A DNA stretch of 64,000 bases, taken from positions 1 to 64,000 of the forward strand of contig JAYOKZ010000015.1 of assembly GCA_038120095.1 (NCBI GenBank), in the 5' to 3' direction. Shown one piece after another: positions 33,993-42,861 of the stretch (positions within the stretch are counted from its first letter, which is position 1; each line of letters opens with the position of its first letter). The position numbers were made by a program, and so were the translations under genes. The notes under the pieces are model-generated. The model was not told the DNA's origin. It saw only the letters and a program-made list of their open reading frames with translations, and searched no databases. This DNA is from UBA2589 sp038120095 (GTDB taxonomy: Bacteria > Gemmatimonadota > Gemmatimonadetes > Longimicrobiales > Gaopeijiaceae).

Positions 33993-35677
33993 CGCCCTGC
34001 CGCCATGCCGTCCTTCCGAGGGTCCGAGGCGGCCGCCCAGCCCCGGGCGAGCCGCAGGATGGCCTGGCCTCCACCGAAGGCGACGCCGTCCGGGTCGCGC
34101 AGTTCATGGCCCAGAGCTTCGAGCGCTGCCGCCACCTCCGGATCGAGGTTCTCGATCGCGACGCGCGTACCGGAGAAGTGCCGGAAGCGGGCTGCATCGA
34201 TCGCCTCCTGCGGATCCATTCCGAATTCGACCAGGTTGAGCAGGACCTGGACGTGGCCCTGCGGCTGCATCGAGCCACCCATCACGCCGTACGAGAGCCA
34301 GGGCTCCCCGTCCTTCGTCACGAAGGCAGGAATGATCGTGTGCAGAGGACGCTTGTTCGGGGCGATCTGGTTGGGGTGCCCATCCTCGATCGTGAAGCCG
34401 GCACCACGATTCTGGAGTACGAGTCCCGTCCCCGGGACGACGGTACGTGAGCCGAAATATCCGAAGATCGAGTTGATGAACGAGATCATGTTGCCGTGCC
34501 GATCCGCGACGGTCAGGTAGATCGTCTCGGAATCCGTTGCGAGGTGACCAGGATCGGGACGGTCGGCTGCGACGTCCGGATCGATCATGGTGGCACGGGC
34601 GGCAAGGTATCCGGGATCCAGAAGTGCTTCGGGCTGCACATCCATGTGATCCGGGTCGGCGATGTACCGGTCGAGATCGGCGTGGGCGAGCTTCTTCGCC
34701 TCGATGAGCGTATGCAGATACTCCGCCGAGTTGTGCTCCATCGTCGAGAAGTCATACCCCTCGAGCATCTTGAGCATCTGGAGTGCGGCGATGCCCTGAC
34801 CAGCCGGCGGAAGCTCCCACAACGTGTAGCCTTTGTAGTCGACGCTGAGTGGCTCCACCCAGCGGGGTTCGTGGCTGGCGAGGTCTTCGATCGTCAGGTA
34901 GCCCCCGAGAGCGGCAAGACCGTCGACGATCTCTCGACCGAGCTCTCCCCCGTAAAAGACCTCGGGTCCGCCATCGGCCACGCGCTGAAAGGTTCTCGCG
35001 AGATCGGGGTTGCGGAACCACTCGCCCGGCGTCGGCGCTTCTCCGTCCATCAGGAACGTTGCAGCTGCGCCCTCGTCCCGGCGCAGCCCGTTGACGGTAC
35101 CAGCCCAGTCCTGCGCAATGATCGGCGAGACGGGGAAGCCGTCGCCGGCGATCCGGATGGCCGGCGCGAGCACATCGGCCAGAGTCATGGTGCCATACGT
35201 CTCGACGAGGGTGCTCCATCCGGATAGCGCACCCGGCACCGTGACCGAGCGTGGTCCCGAGCCGGGCACTTCCGGCTCGTCTTCGGCCAGAAGCGCATCG
35301 AGGTCGACATTTGAGCCGGACTTCCCGCTGGCGTCGAGGCCGACGAGGCGACCGGACTCGGCGTCCCAGAGGATGGCGAACATGTCGCCACCCATTCCGG
35401 TCATGTGAGGCTCCGTCACATTGAGGACTGCGGCAGCAGCCACCGCAGCATCGATTGCATTCCCGCCTGCCGCCAGAATCTCGAGGGCCGTCGTGGTCGC
35501 CAGGGGCTGACTGGTGGCGACCACGTCCCGGGGCGCGTACACCGTGGATCTGCCCGAATACGTCGCAGGGCTGCGGACGGGCGCGGTCATGCGCGAACTC
35601 ACCTGGGCCTCAAGAGCGGAGGCCGGGAGGCCGAAGGCGAGAAGAGTCAGAATCAGTGGAATACGTCGCATCGGCAT
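33989..35677 (-). CDS. ggt: Secreted gamma-glutamyltransferase
   Basis: A 562-residue gamma-glutamyltransferase-family proenzyme with a signal peptide (ending LEAQ). The enzyme cuts itself before a Thr that becomes the nucleophile; here this is T385 in SETIYLTVADRHGN. The oxyanion segment FGSRTVVPGTG and the conserved MGGSMQPQGH (C-terminal third) are present. It may degrade glutathione or other gamma-glutamyl compounds, or act as a related acylase, since FINSIFGYF is common in GGT-like enzymes of uncertain substrate. The stop overlaps the Nudix start by four bases. Confidence 0.9.
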   Translation of the reverse strand: MPMRRIPLILTLLAFGLPASALEAQVSSRMTAPVRSPATYSGRSTVYAPRDVVATSQPLATTTALEILAAGGNAIDAAVAAAAVLNVTEPHMTGMGGDMFAILWDAESGRLVGLDASGKSGSNVDLDALLAEDEPEVPGSGPRSVTVPGALSGWSTLVETYGTMTLADVLAPAIRIAGDGFPVSPIIAQDWAGTVNGLRRDEGAAATFLMDGEAPTPGEWFRNPDLARTFQRVADGGPEVFYGGELGREIVDGLAALGGYLTIEDLASHEPRWVEPLSVDYKGYTLWELPPAGQGIAALQMLKMLEGYDFSTMEHNSAEYLHTLIEAKKLAHADLDRYIADPDHMDVQPEALLDPGYLAARATMIDPDVAADRPDPGHLATDSETIYLTVADRHGNMISFINSIFGYFGSRTVVPGTGLVLQNRGAGFTIEDGHPNQIAPNKRPLHTIIPAFVTKDGEPWLSYGVMGGSMQPQGHVQVLLNLVEFGMDPQEAIDAARFRHFSGTRVAIENLDPEVAAALEALGHELRDPDGVAFGGGQAILRLARGWAAASDPRKDGMAAGR

Positions 35678-35752
35678 ACCTGTCTGAGGTTCGCGCGTGC
35701 AGCGTCGAACGGAGTGAGGTCGGGTCGTCGAAGGTGCTCGGGCTCGGGGCCA

Positions 35753-36376
35753 TCAGCCCACCCGCTCGAGCACGGAGACGCTTCGGGAAAAGAGTGTGCG
35801 GAGGCGCTCGATGTCCTCTTCGGAGCCGTGCGGCTCACCCCAGTGGATCGGGATCAGGGTCTCGGCGCCACATGCTTCGGCGGCGCGGGCGGCCTCCTCC
35901 ACGCCCATCGTGTAGTGGCCGCCGACGGGAAGGAATGCCACATCACATCGAATCCCGTACATCGCCGGGAGAAAATCGGTGTCACCGGCGTGATAGTAGG
36001 TCGTGCCACCCACCGTGAAGACGTACCCGAGCCAACCGTCACCGGGGGTATGAAACTTCTTGTCTACATTGTGCGCAGGGACCGCCAGCACGTCGAAGCC
36101 GTCGAGCTGAAGCATGTCCCCGGGCCGCATGAAATGGTCCGCGTCACCCAATTGCTTCTTCATCGACGCGGGCGCGATAAGGATCGTGTTCGGCCCCCGG
36201 ACACGCGCGATGTCGTCTTCTGAAAAATTGTCGTAATGCGGATGCGTGAGGAGAACGACGTCGGCCTGGGAGTCCTCGTCCACCGCCAGAGGATCCACGT
36301 GAATCTCCAGGCCATTCCGTCGGATACGCACAGACGAGCCGCGGAACCACGTAATCCCTTCGAGGTGGTTGCTCAT
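35753..36376 (-). CDS. Metallo-beta-lactamase-fold hydrolase (UlaG-like)
   Basis: A 207-residue single-domain metallo-hydrolase. Metal ligands include H45, H47 and D49 in THPHYDN, H102 in PAHN, and H129 and D132 in YYHAGDT. The UlaG/RomA-like group acts on phosphodiesters or lactones. The usual second His of HxHxDH is Asn50 here, so the second metal site may be altered. ATG 36376 is chosen because AGGAG lies nine bases upstream; the codon at 36508 would add 44 non-family residues from the shared upstream region with lon (36377-36639). Confidence 0.86.
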   Translation of the reverse strand: MSNHLEGITWFRGSSVRIRRNGLEIHVDPLAVDEDSQADVVLLTHPHYDNFSEDDIARVRGPNTILIAPASMKKQLGDADHFMRPGDMLQLDGFDVLAVPAHNVDKKFHTPGDGWLGYVFTVGGTTYYHAGDTDFLPAMYGIRCDVAFLPVGGHYTMGVEEAARAAEACGAETLIPIHWGEPHGSEEDIERLRTLFSRSVSVLERVG

Positions 36377-36525
36377 GGCGGAGACTCCTACGGTGGCGCA
36401 GGGAGTTGAGAGGTGCCAAGCTAACTGCCGCTGCCGAGCCGAAAAAGTGGCGTGCGCGGGAGTTTTTGTGTCCGCCAAAGTGACAGGGAAGGCCTGCATT
36501 TGCGGCATGAATTCGTCCCTGAAGC

Positions 36526-36541
36526 TGGCACGTGTCTGGCA
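36526..36541 (+). promoter_or_regulatory. Sigma-54-like promoter candidate upstream of lon
   Basis: TGGCACG (36526-36532), four bases and then TGGCA (36537-36541) matches the sigma-54 consensus TGGCACG-N4-TTGCW with a single mismatch in the -12 part. It lies about 100 bases before the lon ATG in a 263-base divergent spacer. One motif of this length can arise by chance in 64 kb, and no rpoN or enhancer-binding protein gene lies in the window. Confidence 0.35.
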
Positions 36542-36639
36542 TCGGTGAAGAGCTCAACCAACGCCGGAGTCTGACCCTGTCTGACCACGAAATTCCCGAA
36601 GAGCCCGGTGGCTCGATGGGAACAGAAAACGGAGAATCG

Positions 36640-39162
36640 ATGGCCGAGCGCTTCACGCTTCCGGTCCTGCCCCTTCGCGACACCGTTGTGTACCCGGGTG
36701 TCGCCGTGCCCATTTCGGCCGGTCGACCGGGCACCGTCGAGGCCGTTCAGGAAGCCCTGGACGGGGATCGCCGGCTCTTTGCAGTCGCTCAACGCGAAAA
36801 CGTGGACGATGCCGCCCCCGAGTATCTCTACTCGGTCGGCACGGTCGTTCGGATCATCCAGACCCACCGGGTCCGGGGCGGCGTGCAGCTCCTCGTACAG
36901 GGTGAGGGCAGGGCTCAGGCCGTATCCTACCATCAGGAAGGCGAGGCGATGCTCCACGCCGTCCTGCTGGACATGGATACCATGGATCCACAGGACGAGG
37001 AGGACCCGGCGTTCCAGGCGCTCGACCAGGAGCTCCGCGACCGGGCAGCCGAACTCGGTACTCGTCGCGGTGTGCCGGCCGAGGCGCTCAACCAGCTGAT
37101 TCAGGGAGTCGACGAGCCGGGCCCCTTTGCGGACCTGGTCGCCTTCTACCTCGAACTCGAAACGTCGGACAAGCAGGAGCTCCTCGAACTCCTAGACGAC
37201 GAGGAGCGCATGCGCGCCTGCCTGCTCGCGGTCGAGCGTGAGTTGGCACGCATCGATGCGCAGGAGGACATTCAGGCGAAGGTCCAGTCTGAGCTCGGCG
37301 AACGTCAGCGGGAGATGCTTCTTCGAGAACAGCTCAAGGCCATTCAGAAAGAGCTGGGCGAGGAGGAAGAGCGCGACGATGTGGAGGAAATGCGGAATCG
37401 CATCGCGGAGCTCGAACTCTCCGAAGACCAGCGTGCGGAGGTGGATCGTGAGCTGAGACGCCTGGAGCGGACGAGTCCGCAGTCGGCGGAGTATCAGGTG
37501 ATCCGGACGTTCCTCGAGTGGGTCACCGAGCTTCCGTGGAACGAGCGTTCGGAAGAGAAGATCGACCTGGAAAACGCCGAGACGATCCTGCACGAGGACC
37601 ACTACGGGCTCGATGATGTGAAGGACCGGGTCCTCGAATTTCTCGCTGTACGCAAACTGGCCCTCGATCGCGCAGCGGAAGAAGGAAGCGGCGAAGCGTC
37701 GGAGCGTGAGGCAGCTCGTTCCGATGACGTCGTGTCGGCCGGACGCGGACCGATTCTGCTCTTCGTCGGACCTCCGGGTGTCGGTAAGACGTCGATCGCG
37801 CAGTCGATTGCGCGGTCTCTCGGGCGTGAGTACGTCCGGATTTCACTTGGGGGTGCCAGAGACGAGGCCGACATCAGGGGACATCGTCGGACCTATGTCG
37901 GAGCAATGCCGGGCCGAATCATTCAGGGAATGCGACAGGCGAAGTCGAAGAATCCTGTCTTCCTCCTCGATGAGGTCGACAAGCTCGGCGTCTCGTTCCA
38001 GGGAGATCCCAGTTCTGCACTCCTGGAAGTGCTGGATCCGGCGCAGAACTCGACCTTCGTCGATCACTACCTCGGCATCCCGTTCGACCTGTCCGAGGTC
38101 CTGTTCGTCGCGACTGCCAACTATCTCGATCGAATCCCGGGCCCTCTGCTCGACCGAATGGAGCGCGTGGACTTCTCGGGGTACACCGAGGTCGAAAAGC
38201 TTGAAATCGTGAAACGATACCTGCTTCGCCGTCAGCAGAAGGAAAACAGCCTCACCGAAGATGAGCTCCGGATGAAGGACGAGGCGATCCTCACGATCAT
38301 CCAGAGTTACACACGCGAGGCGGGAGTCCGACAGTTGGAGCGCGAGGTCGGGAAATTTGCCCGGAAGGTCGCGCGCAGGATTGCGGGTGGAAAACTCGCC
38401 GAGATCCATGCGACGCCGGACGACGTTCGCGAGCTCCTCGGCCGGCCACGCGTTCATCCCGAGCGCATGGCCGACGATGACACGCTCGGTGTGGCGACCG
38501 GCATGTTCTACACGCCCATGGGTGGGGACATCATGTTCGTCGAGGCCAGCGTGATGCCGGGTGAGGGGGGCTTCGTTCTGACCGGACAGCTCGGGGACGT
38601 CATGAAGGAGTCAGGTCGAGCCGCTCTGTCGTTCGCCAAAGCCAACTCGGACCGGCTTGGAATCCCGGAGGGCGGGCTCCAGGGTCGTGAGATTCACATC
38701 CACGTTCCAGCCGGAGCCATCCCCAAGGATGGGCCGTCGGCAGGCATCACCATGGCAACCGCGCTGGTGTCGGCTGTGTCGGGCCGCAAGGTACGACGAG
38801 ACGTCTCGATGACCGGTGAGCTGACCCTGACGGGTCGCGTCCTGCCGATCGGCGGGGTGAAGGAGAAGGTGCTGGGTGCAGTTCGCGCAGGGATCAGCGA
38901 GATCATCGTGCCGATCGATAATGAGGCGGACCTCGATGACATCCCTGCTGATGTGCGGGAAAACGTCACGTTCCACCTTGCCGAGACACTCGACGACGTG
39001 ATCGATGTGGCGCTGGTCAACGGCAAAGCGACGAGATCTTCGAAGAAGTCGGCATCCGGGCGCACGGGCCCCGGAAAAGCCATCGCGAAGAAGAAACCGG
39101 CTGCGAAGAAGAAGCCTGCCGCGAAGAAGAGGACAGCTGCTCGGAAGAAGTCCGGGACCTGA
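36640..39162 (+). CDS. lon: ATP-dependent Lon protease with histone-like C-terminal tail
   Basis: An 841-residue LonA. It has an N-terminal substrate domain, then AAA+ (Walker A GPPGVGKT at 377-384, Walker B with FLLDEVDKL), then the protease domain with catalytic S700 (in PKDGPSAG) and K743 (GGVKEK), 43 residues apart as in E. coli Lon. The last 41 residues are unusual: 13 Lys and 3 Arg, rich in Ala and Pro, with KKKPAA repeated, like histone H1 or AlgP tails. It could bind DNA or polyphosphate. ATG 36640 is chosen since GGAG lies five bases upstream; ATG 36616 is also in frame. Confidence 0.95.
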   Translation: MAERFTLPVLPLRDTVVYPGVAVPISAGRPGTVEAVQEALDGDRRLFAVAQRENVDDAAPEYLYSVGTVVRIIQTHRVRGGVQLLVQGEGRAQAVSYHQEGEAMLHAVLLDMDTMDPQDEEDPAFQALDQELRDRAAELGTRRGVPAEALNQLIQGVDEPGPFADLVAFYLELETSDKQELLELLDDEERMRACLLAVERELARIDAQEDIQAKVQSELGERQREMLLREQLKAIQKELGEEEERDDVEEMRNRIAELELSEDQRAEVDRELRRLERTSPQSAEYQVIRTFLEWVTELPWNERSEEKIDLENAETILHEDHYGLDDVKDRVLEFLAVRKLALDRAAEEGSGEASEREAARSDDVVSAGRGPILLFVGPPGVGKTSIAQSIARSLGREYVRISLGGARDEADIRGHRRTYVGAMPGRIIQGMRQAKSKNPVFLLDEVDKLGVSFQGDPSSALLEVLDPAQNSTFVDHYLGIPFDLSEVLFVATANYLDRIPGPLLDRMERVDFSGYTEVEKLEIVKRYLLRRQQKENSLTEDELRMKDEAILTIIQSYTREAGVRQLEREVGKFARKVARRIAGGKLAEIHATPDDVRELLGRPRVHPERMADDDTLGVATGMFYTPMGGDIMFVEASVMPGEGGFVLTGQLGDVMKESGRAALSFAKANSDRLGIPEGGLQGREIHIHVPAGAIPKDGPSAGITMATALVSAVSGRKVRRDVSMTGELTLTGRVLPIGGVKEKVLGAVRAGISEIIVPIDNEADLDDIPADVRENVTFHLAETLDDVIDVALVNGKATRSSKKSASGRTGPGKAIAKKKPAAKKKPAAKKRTAARKKSGT

Positions 39163-39206
39163 TACCCGCCCAGAGCAGGACGCGGCGAGGCTGATGGACG
39201 GAAGAG

Positions 39207-40727
39207 TCAGCCGAACACGCGTTCGGTGATGGCGCGACGGTCGTATTTTCCATTCGAGGTCATCGGATAATCACCGTCGATTTCCACCACTGTGGTGGGC
39301 ACCATGTAGGACGGCAGGACCGCATTCATTGCGGCGCGAACCTCATCCGTATCGAAACCCTCGCGGACGACCATCAGCGCTCCGATCTCTGCCGGTTCGG
39401 TTGCCCTGAAGACGACGACGACCTCCTCGATTTCGTCCAGTGACGACAGGACGGCTTCCACTTCCCCGAGCTCGATCCGATATCCCAGAAGCTTCACCTG
39501 GTGGTCGGCTCGTCCCAGGAACTGGAAGGCGCCGTCGGCGGCGATCCGGACGAGGTCGCCAGTGCAATAGAGCGGGTCCGGAAAAAGGTCGTTCAGCGGA
39601 TTCTGAATGAACGCACGCTCCGTCCGTTCTGCGTCCCCCAGATAGCCGTAGGCGACGGAGGTTCCCCGCACCAGCAACTCACCCTCCGCTCCGGGCTGCT
39701 GCGTGAGAGAGCCGTCCTGCGAGCGGACAAACAGCTCCATGTTCGTGCGAGCCTTTCCGATCGGGATGGGCTGCTCGGTGCCGGGTCGCTCGTGAATGAC
39801 GTGATAGCTGCAGTCCACGGTGATCTCGGTCGGCCCGTACATATTCGTGTACTGGGCGTCGGGTACGAGTTCCATCCAGGCGTCGACGACGTCGGGAGGG
39901 AGCACCTCACCCGCCGCGATTACGTGTCTCAGTCGTGGGAGGCTTCCCGGCTTCACTCGCCGGGAACGAAGGAGCATCCGCAACACCGAAGGTACGCAGA
40001 AGAACGTCGTGATCTCCCGCTCCCTGAGCCAGGCGGCAAGGCGGGGAATGACAGCGTTCAGCTCGTCGGGCACCAGATGCAGCGTGGCTCCGGTACGGAA
40101 GGCCGTGAACAGGTCGAATGTGGAGTTGTCGAAGTGGAGCGGCGCGTGATTGGAGATCACATCGTCCGCCGTCAGGCCGTACGTCTCTACACACCATTCG
40201 ATGTAGTCGATGATCGCCTTGTGGGGGATCATCACCCCTTTCGGCGTGCCGGTCGAACCGGAGGTGAAGAGAACGTAGGCGAGGTCGATCGAGAGATTCT
40301 CGGCTGCGACCGGTGATGTGTCTTCGACGGTGGGGCCATGGACGTCGATCATCACGGGTAGCTGGTCTTCCGGAACGAGTTCGCAGAGCCTTGCCGAACT
40401 GTCGCGATCGACAAGGATCACGGGAGCGCGGGCGGCCTCGATGATCGACACGAGGCGCCGGCTCGGTGACCCGATGTCGATGGGGACGTACGCGCAGTCG
40501 GCTTTCAGGATGCCGAGGATGGACTCGATCGATCGCGTGCTCTTTCTCATGAAGAAGGGCACCAGGTCTCCGCGCGTAGCCCCTGCCGCGCGAATTTCAC
40601 GAGCCAGTGCGTTTGACCGCTCATCCAGCTCTCGAAAGGAGAGTGTGACCTCCTCACAGCTCACCGCCGCCTTGTCCGGGTGACGGGCGGCCGCCTGGCT
40701 GAACCATTGGTGAACGAGTGTGATCAT
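39207..40727 (-). CDS. Stand-alone amino-acid adenylation-domain protein
   Basis: A 506-residue ANL enzyme of the NRPS adenylation type. Core motifs are visible: FTSGSTGTPKG (A3), FDNSTFDLFTAF (A4, with the Asp that binds an alpha-amino group), MYGPTE (A5), YCTGDL (A7), YRIELGEVEA (A8) and NGKYDRR (A10). No carrier-protein or condensation domain is attached or encoded nearby. It may charge a separate carrier protein (like DltA) or make a free amino-acyl adenylate for another enzyme. It lies 66 bases downstream of selD with a candidate terminator between them. Confidence 0.85.
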   Translation of the reverse strand: MITLVHQWFSQAAARHPDKAAVSCEEVTLSFRELDERSNALAREIRAAGATRGDLVPFFMRKSTRSIESILGILKADCAYVPIDIGSPSRRLVSIIEAARAPVILVDRDSSARLCELVPEDQLPVMIDVHGPTVEDTSPVAAENLSIDLAYVLFTSGSTGTPKGVMIPHKAIIDYIEWCVETYGLTADDVISNHAPLHFDNSTFDLFTAFRTGATLHLVPDELNAVIPRLAAWLREREITTFFCVPSVLRMLLRSRRVKPGSLPRLRHVIAAGEVLPPDVVDAWMELVPDAQYTNMYGPTEITVDCSYHVIHERPGTEQPIPIGKARTNMELFVRSQDGSLTQQPGAEGELLVRGTSVAYGYLGDAERTERAFIQNPLNDLFPDPLYCTGDLVRIAADGAFQFLGRADHQVKLLGYRIELGEVEAVLSSLDEIEEVVVVFRATEPAEIGALMVVREGFDTDEVRAAMNAVLPSYMVPTTVVEIDGDYPMTSNGKYDRRAITERVFG

Positions 40728-40777
40728 GATGTCAGGTCTCTGTTCTCGGTCGGCCGAGGCACCTCGAACGTGAAACG

Positions 40778-40795
40778 GACCCCGCTCGCGGGGTC
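40778..40795 (-). terminator. Hairpin at the end of selD (terminator candidate)
   Basis: GACCCCG (40778-40784) and CGGGGTC (40789-40795) form a perfect 7-bp stem around a four-base loop, overlapping the last bases of selD. On the minus strand, the stem is followed by CGTTTCA, a short T-run only. It may reduce read-through into the adenylation-domain gene. Confidence 0.4.
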
Positions 40796-41870
40796 ACGCC
40801 TTCGGCGAAGCAGTCACGTGGATCCGCCCGGGTGATCCTTCCAGGACTTGGCCGATGTTTGCCGCGACCGGAGTCGTGCCCTCAAGCCGGCGTATCAGGT
40901 CGTCGACCCGGTCCCCGGGAACAGCCATGAGCAGCCCACCCGAGGTTTGAGCGTCGGCGAGGAGGAGGCGTGTCACCTCGTCGACACCGTCGTCGAATTC
41001 CAGGCTGGTCCCGAGGTCGGCGAGATTTCTTCTGGACCCACCCGGAACGTGACCGGCCTCGGCGAGTTTGCGCGCCCCCGGAAGGAGGGGTACAGCGGTC
41101 GAGGCTACCTTCGCCGAAACCCCTGATGCGCGGAGCATGCTGTGCATGTGCCCGAGCAGTCCGAACCCTGTGATGTCGGTTGCAGCCCTGATTCCGAACT
41201 CGGCCATGATTTCGGCGCCGGCTGCGTTCAGGGTGGTCATCACCTCCACCGCGTTCGCGACCACGTCGGCGGGGGCGTCGGACTTCTTGATGGCCGTCGC
41301 AATGATTCCTGAACCGATAGGCTTCGTGAGAACGAGCGCGTCACCGGGTTGAGCTGCGGCGTTCGTGATCATTCGCGCAGGGTCGACCTCCCCCACCGCG
41401 ACCAGACCGTATTTGGGCTCGTCATCGTCGATGCTGTGTCCACCGATCGTGGGGACTCCGGCGGCGCGAGTCATGTCGGAGCCACCCCTCAGAATCTCCT
41501 CGAGGAGGCCCTCCGGCAGGAGGCGTCGCGGGAAGCCGACCAGGTTCAGGACGAACAGCGGCCGTCCACCCATCGCGTAAATGTCGGACAGCGCGTTGGC
41601 CGCGGCGATCCGACCGAAATCATACGGATCATCGACGATGGGCGTGAAGAAATCCGCCGTCACGACCAGCGCGCGGTCCTCGGAAAGCCGGTAGACTGCA
41701 GCGTCGTCGCCGGTCGTGTGGCCGACGAGAACGTTGGGGTCTTCGACGGGGAGCACATGACGCAGAACCTGCGTCAACTCGGCCATGCCGAGTTTACACG
41801 CTCAACCGGCGCCATGACTGAGCTGGGACAGCCGGATCTCCGGCCGTTTGTCCCGAGGCTCGTCGGTCAT
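40794..41870 (-). CDS. selD: Selenide, water dikinase (selenophosphate synthetase), itself a selenoprotein with in-frame UGA
   Basis: A 358-residue SelD. It makes selenophosphate from selenide and ATP for selenocysteine or selenouridine synthesis. The frame starting at the ATG at 41786 is truncated: it lacks the N-terminal active-site loop. Upstream and in frame lie 28 more codons starting at ATG 41870, with GAGGAG six bases before it. They read LSQLSHGAG, then UGA at codon 23 (41804-41802), then ACKLG. This aligns with the SelD active site, where Cys or Sec follows GAG (recalled E. coli SHGAGCGCK). The rest (TRDDAA-like GDDAAVYRL, GGHSIDDDEP, DITGFGLLGH, DAQTSGGLL) is normal. Confidence 0.9.
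41776..41794 (-). promoter_or_regulatory. Candidate bacterial SECIS hairpin in selD
   Basis: Seven bases after the in-frame UGA (41804-41802, minus strand), AACUCGGC (41794-41787) and GCCGAGUU (41783-41776) form a perfect 8-bp stem around an AUG triloop. Bacterial SECIS hairpins lie immediately after the UGA inside the coding sequence, so position and stem fit. The loop lacks a clear early G unless one or two stem pairs open. The AUG in the loop is the start that the truncated ORF uses. Confidence 0.6.
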
Positions 41871-41997
41871 GCGATCTCCTCGTTGGCGTGAATCATGGAC
41901 CCTGAGACTAAAGTCGAGCGGAAACACATCGGCGTCCACGGGTACGCAACGCGCCCGTCATGCAGAGCGGGTGCAGGAACGACGGCCTCAGACGGGA

Positions 41998-42861
41998 ATG
42001 AATCCCTTGGGCGCACCAAAACGATCACCACGGCATCGGCTGGCCGACGAGCTGGCGGGCTCGGATGTCGAGCTCGATCTGGGGCGGGCCAGCCTCCTGA
42101 TCGCTGCCGAGGAGTATCCGCAGCTGTGCGTAGACCTGTATCTGGCTCGTCTCGATCAGGTCGCTGAGGAGGTGAAGGACCGCCTCGCGAACGAAACTGC
42201 GCCCCTGATCGTCCTGCAGGATCTCCTCAAGACATTGTTCGAGAGACGCAAATTCCGGGGAAATCGAAAGGCGTACTACGATCCTCGGAACTCGTTCCTG
42301 AACGACGTGCTCGATCGCGGTGCCGGGATCCCGCTGACTTTGGGGATCGTATTGCTCGAGATCGGCTGGCGTCTCCAGCTACCTCTCGAGGGCGTGAATT
42401 TTCCGGGCCACTTTCTGGTACGGTACGCGGGCAGTGAAGTCCGCCTCCTCATCGATCCCTTCGACGGCGGTGCGGTGCGTTTCGAGGACGAAGCGCAGAA
42501 GTTCCTGGACATGGCGTACGGGGGCGCGGTACCGATGCGCTCTGAGTTCCTGCGTTCGGCTTCGAAGCGCGACATGCTTCAGCGTCTGCTGACGAATCTC
42601 AAGGCGATCTACTCGAAGATCGGAGACGACCGCCGCGCGCTCGGGGTCGTGGAACGTCTGCTGATGATGAACCCCACCGCACCGGCGGAATGTCGCGCTC
42701 GCGGCCTGCTTCTCGCTCGCCTCGGACGGCACGAAGATGCAGCTCAGCAGCTCGAGGCCTATCTGCGGGTTTCGCCGTCGGCGGACGATCGCGGTCATGT
42801 GCAGGGGATCGTCCGCGATCTTCGCTCCGGTCGGTACGTAACGGACAAGGGACTGGAGTGA
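41998..42861 (+). CDS. SirB1-family transglutaminase-like protein with TPR tail
   Basis: A 288-residue protein. The first two-thirds is the SirB1/transglutaminase-like domain (AYYDPRNSFLNDVLDRG, then GIPLTLGIVLLEIG and NFPGHFLVRY). The last third has helical repeats (SKIGDDRRALGVVERLLMMNP, then ARLGRHEDAAQQLEAYL). In other bacteria such proteins sit next to peptide-release or cell-envelope genes; the function is not established. ATG 41998 avoids overlap with selD, but its ribosome-binding site is poor. In-frame codons back to 41869 would overlap the selD start by two bases. It shares a 4-base overlap with the next gene. Confidence 0.78.
   Translation: MNPLGAPKRSPRHRLADELAGSDVELDLGRASLLIAAEEYPQLCVDLYLARLDQVAEEVKDRLANETAPLIVLQDLLKTLFERRKFRGNRKAYYDPRNSFLNDVLDRGAGIPLTLGIVLLEIGWRLQLPLEGVNFPGHFLVRYAGSEVRLLIDPFDGGAVRFEDEAQKFLDMAYGGAVPMRSEFLRSASKRDMLQRLLTNLKAIYSKIGDDRRALGVVERLLMMNPTAPAECRARGLLLARLGRHEDAAQQLEAYLRVSPSADDRGHVQGIVRDLRSGRYVTDKGLE

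Noticed and set aside
40794..41786. selD starting at ATG 41786
   Set aside because: It lacks the SelD active-site loop and has no ribosome-binding site; the longer frame with UGA explains both.
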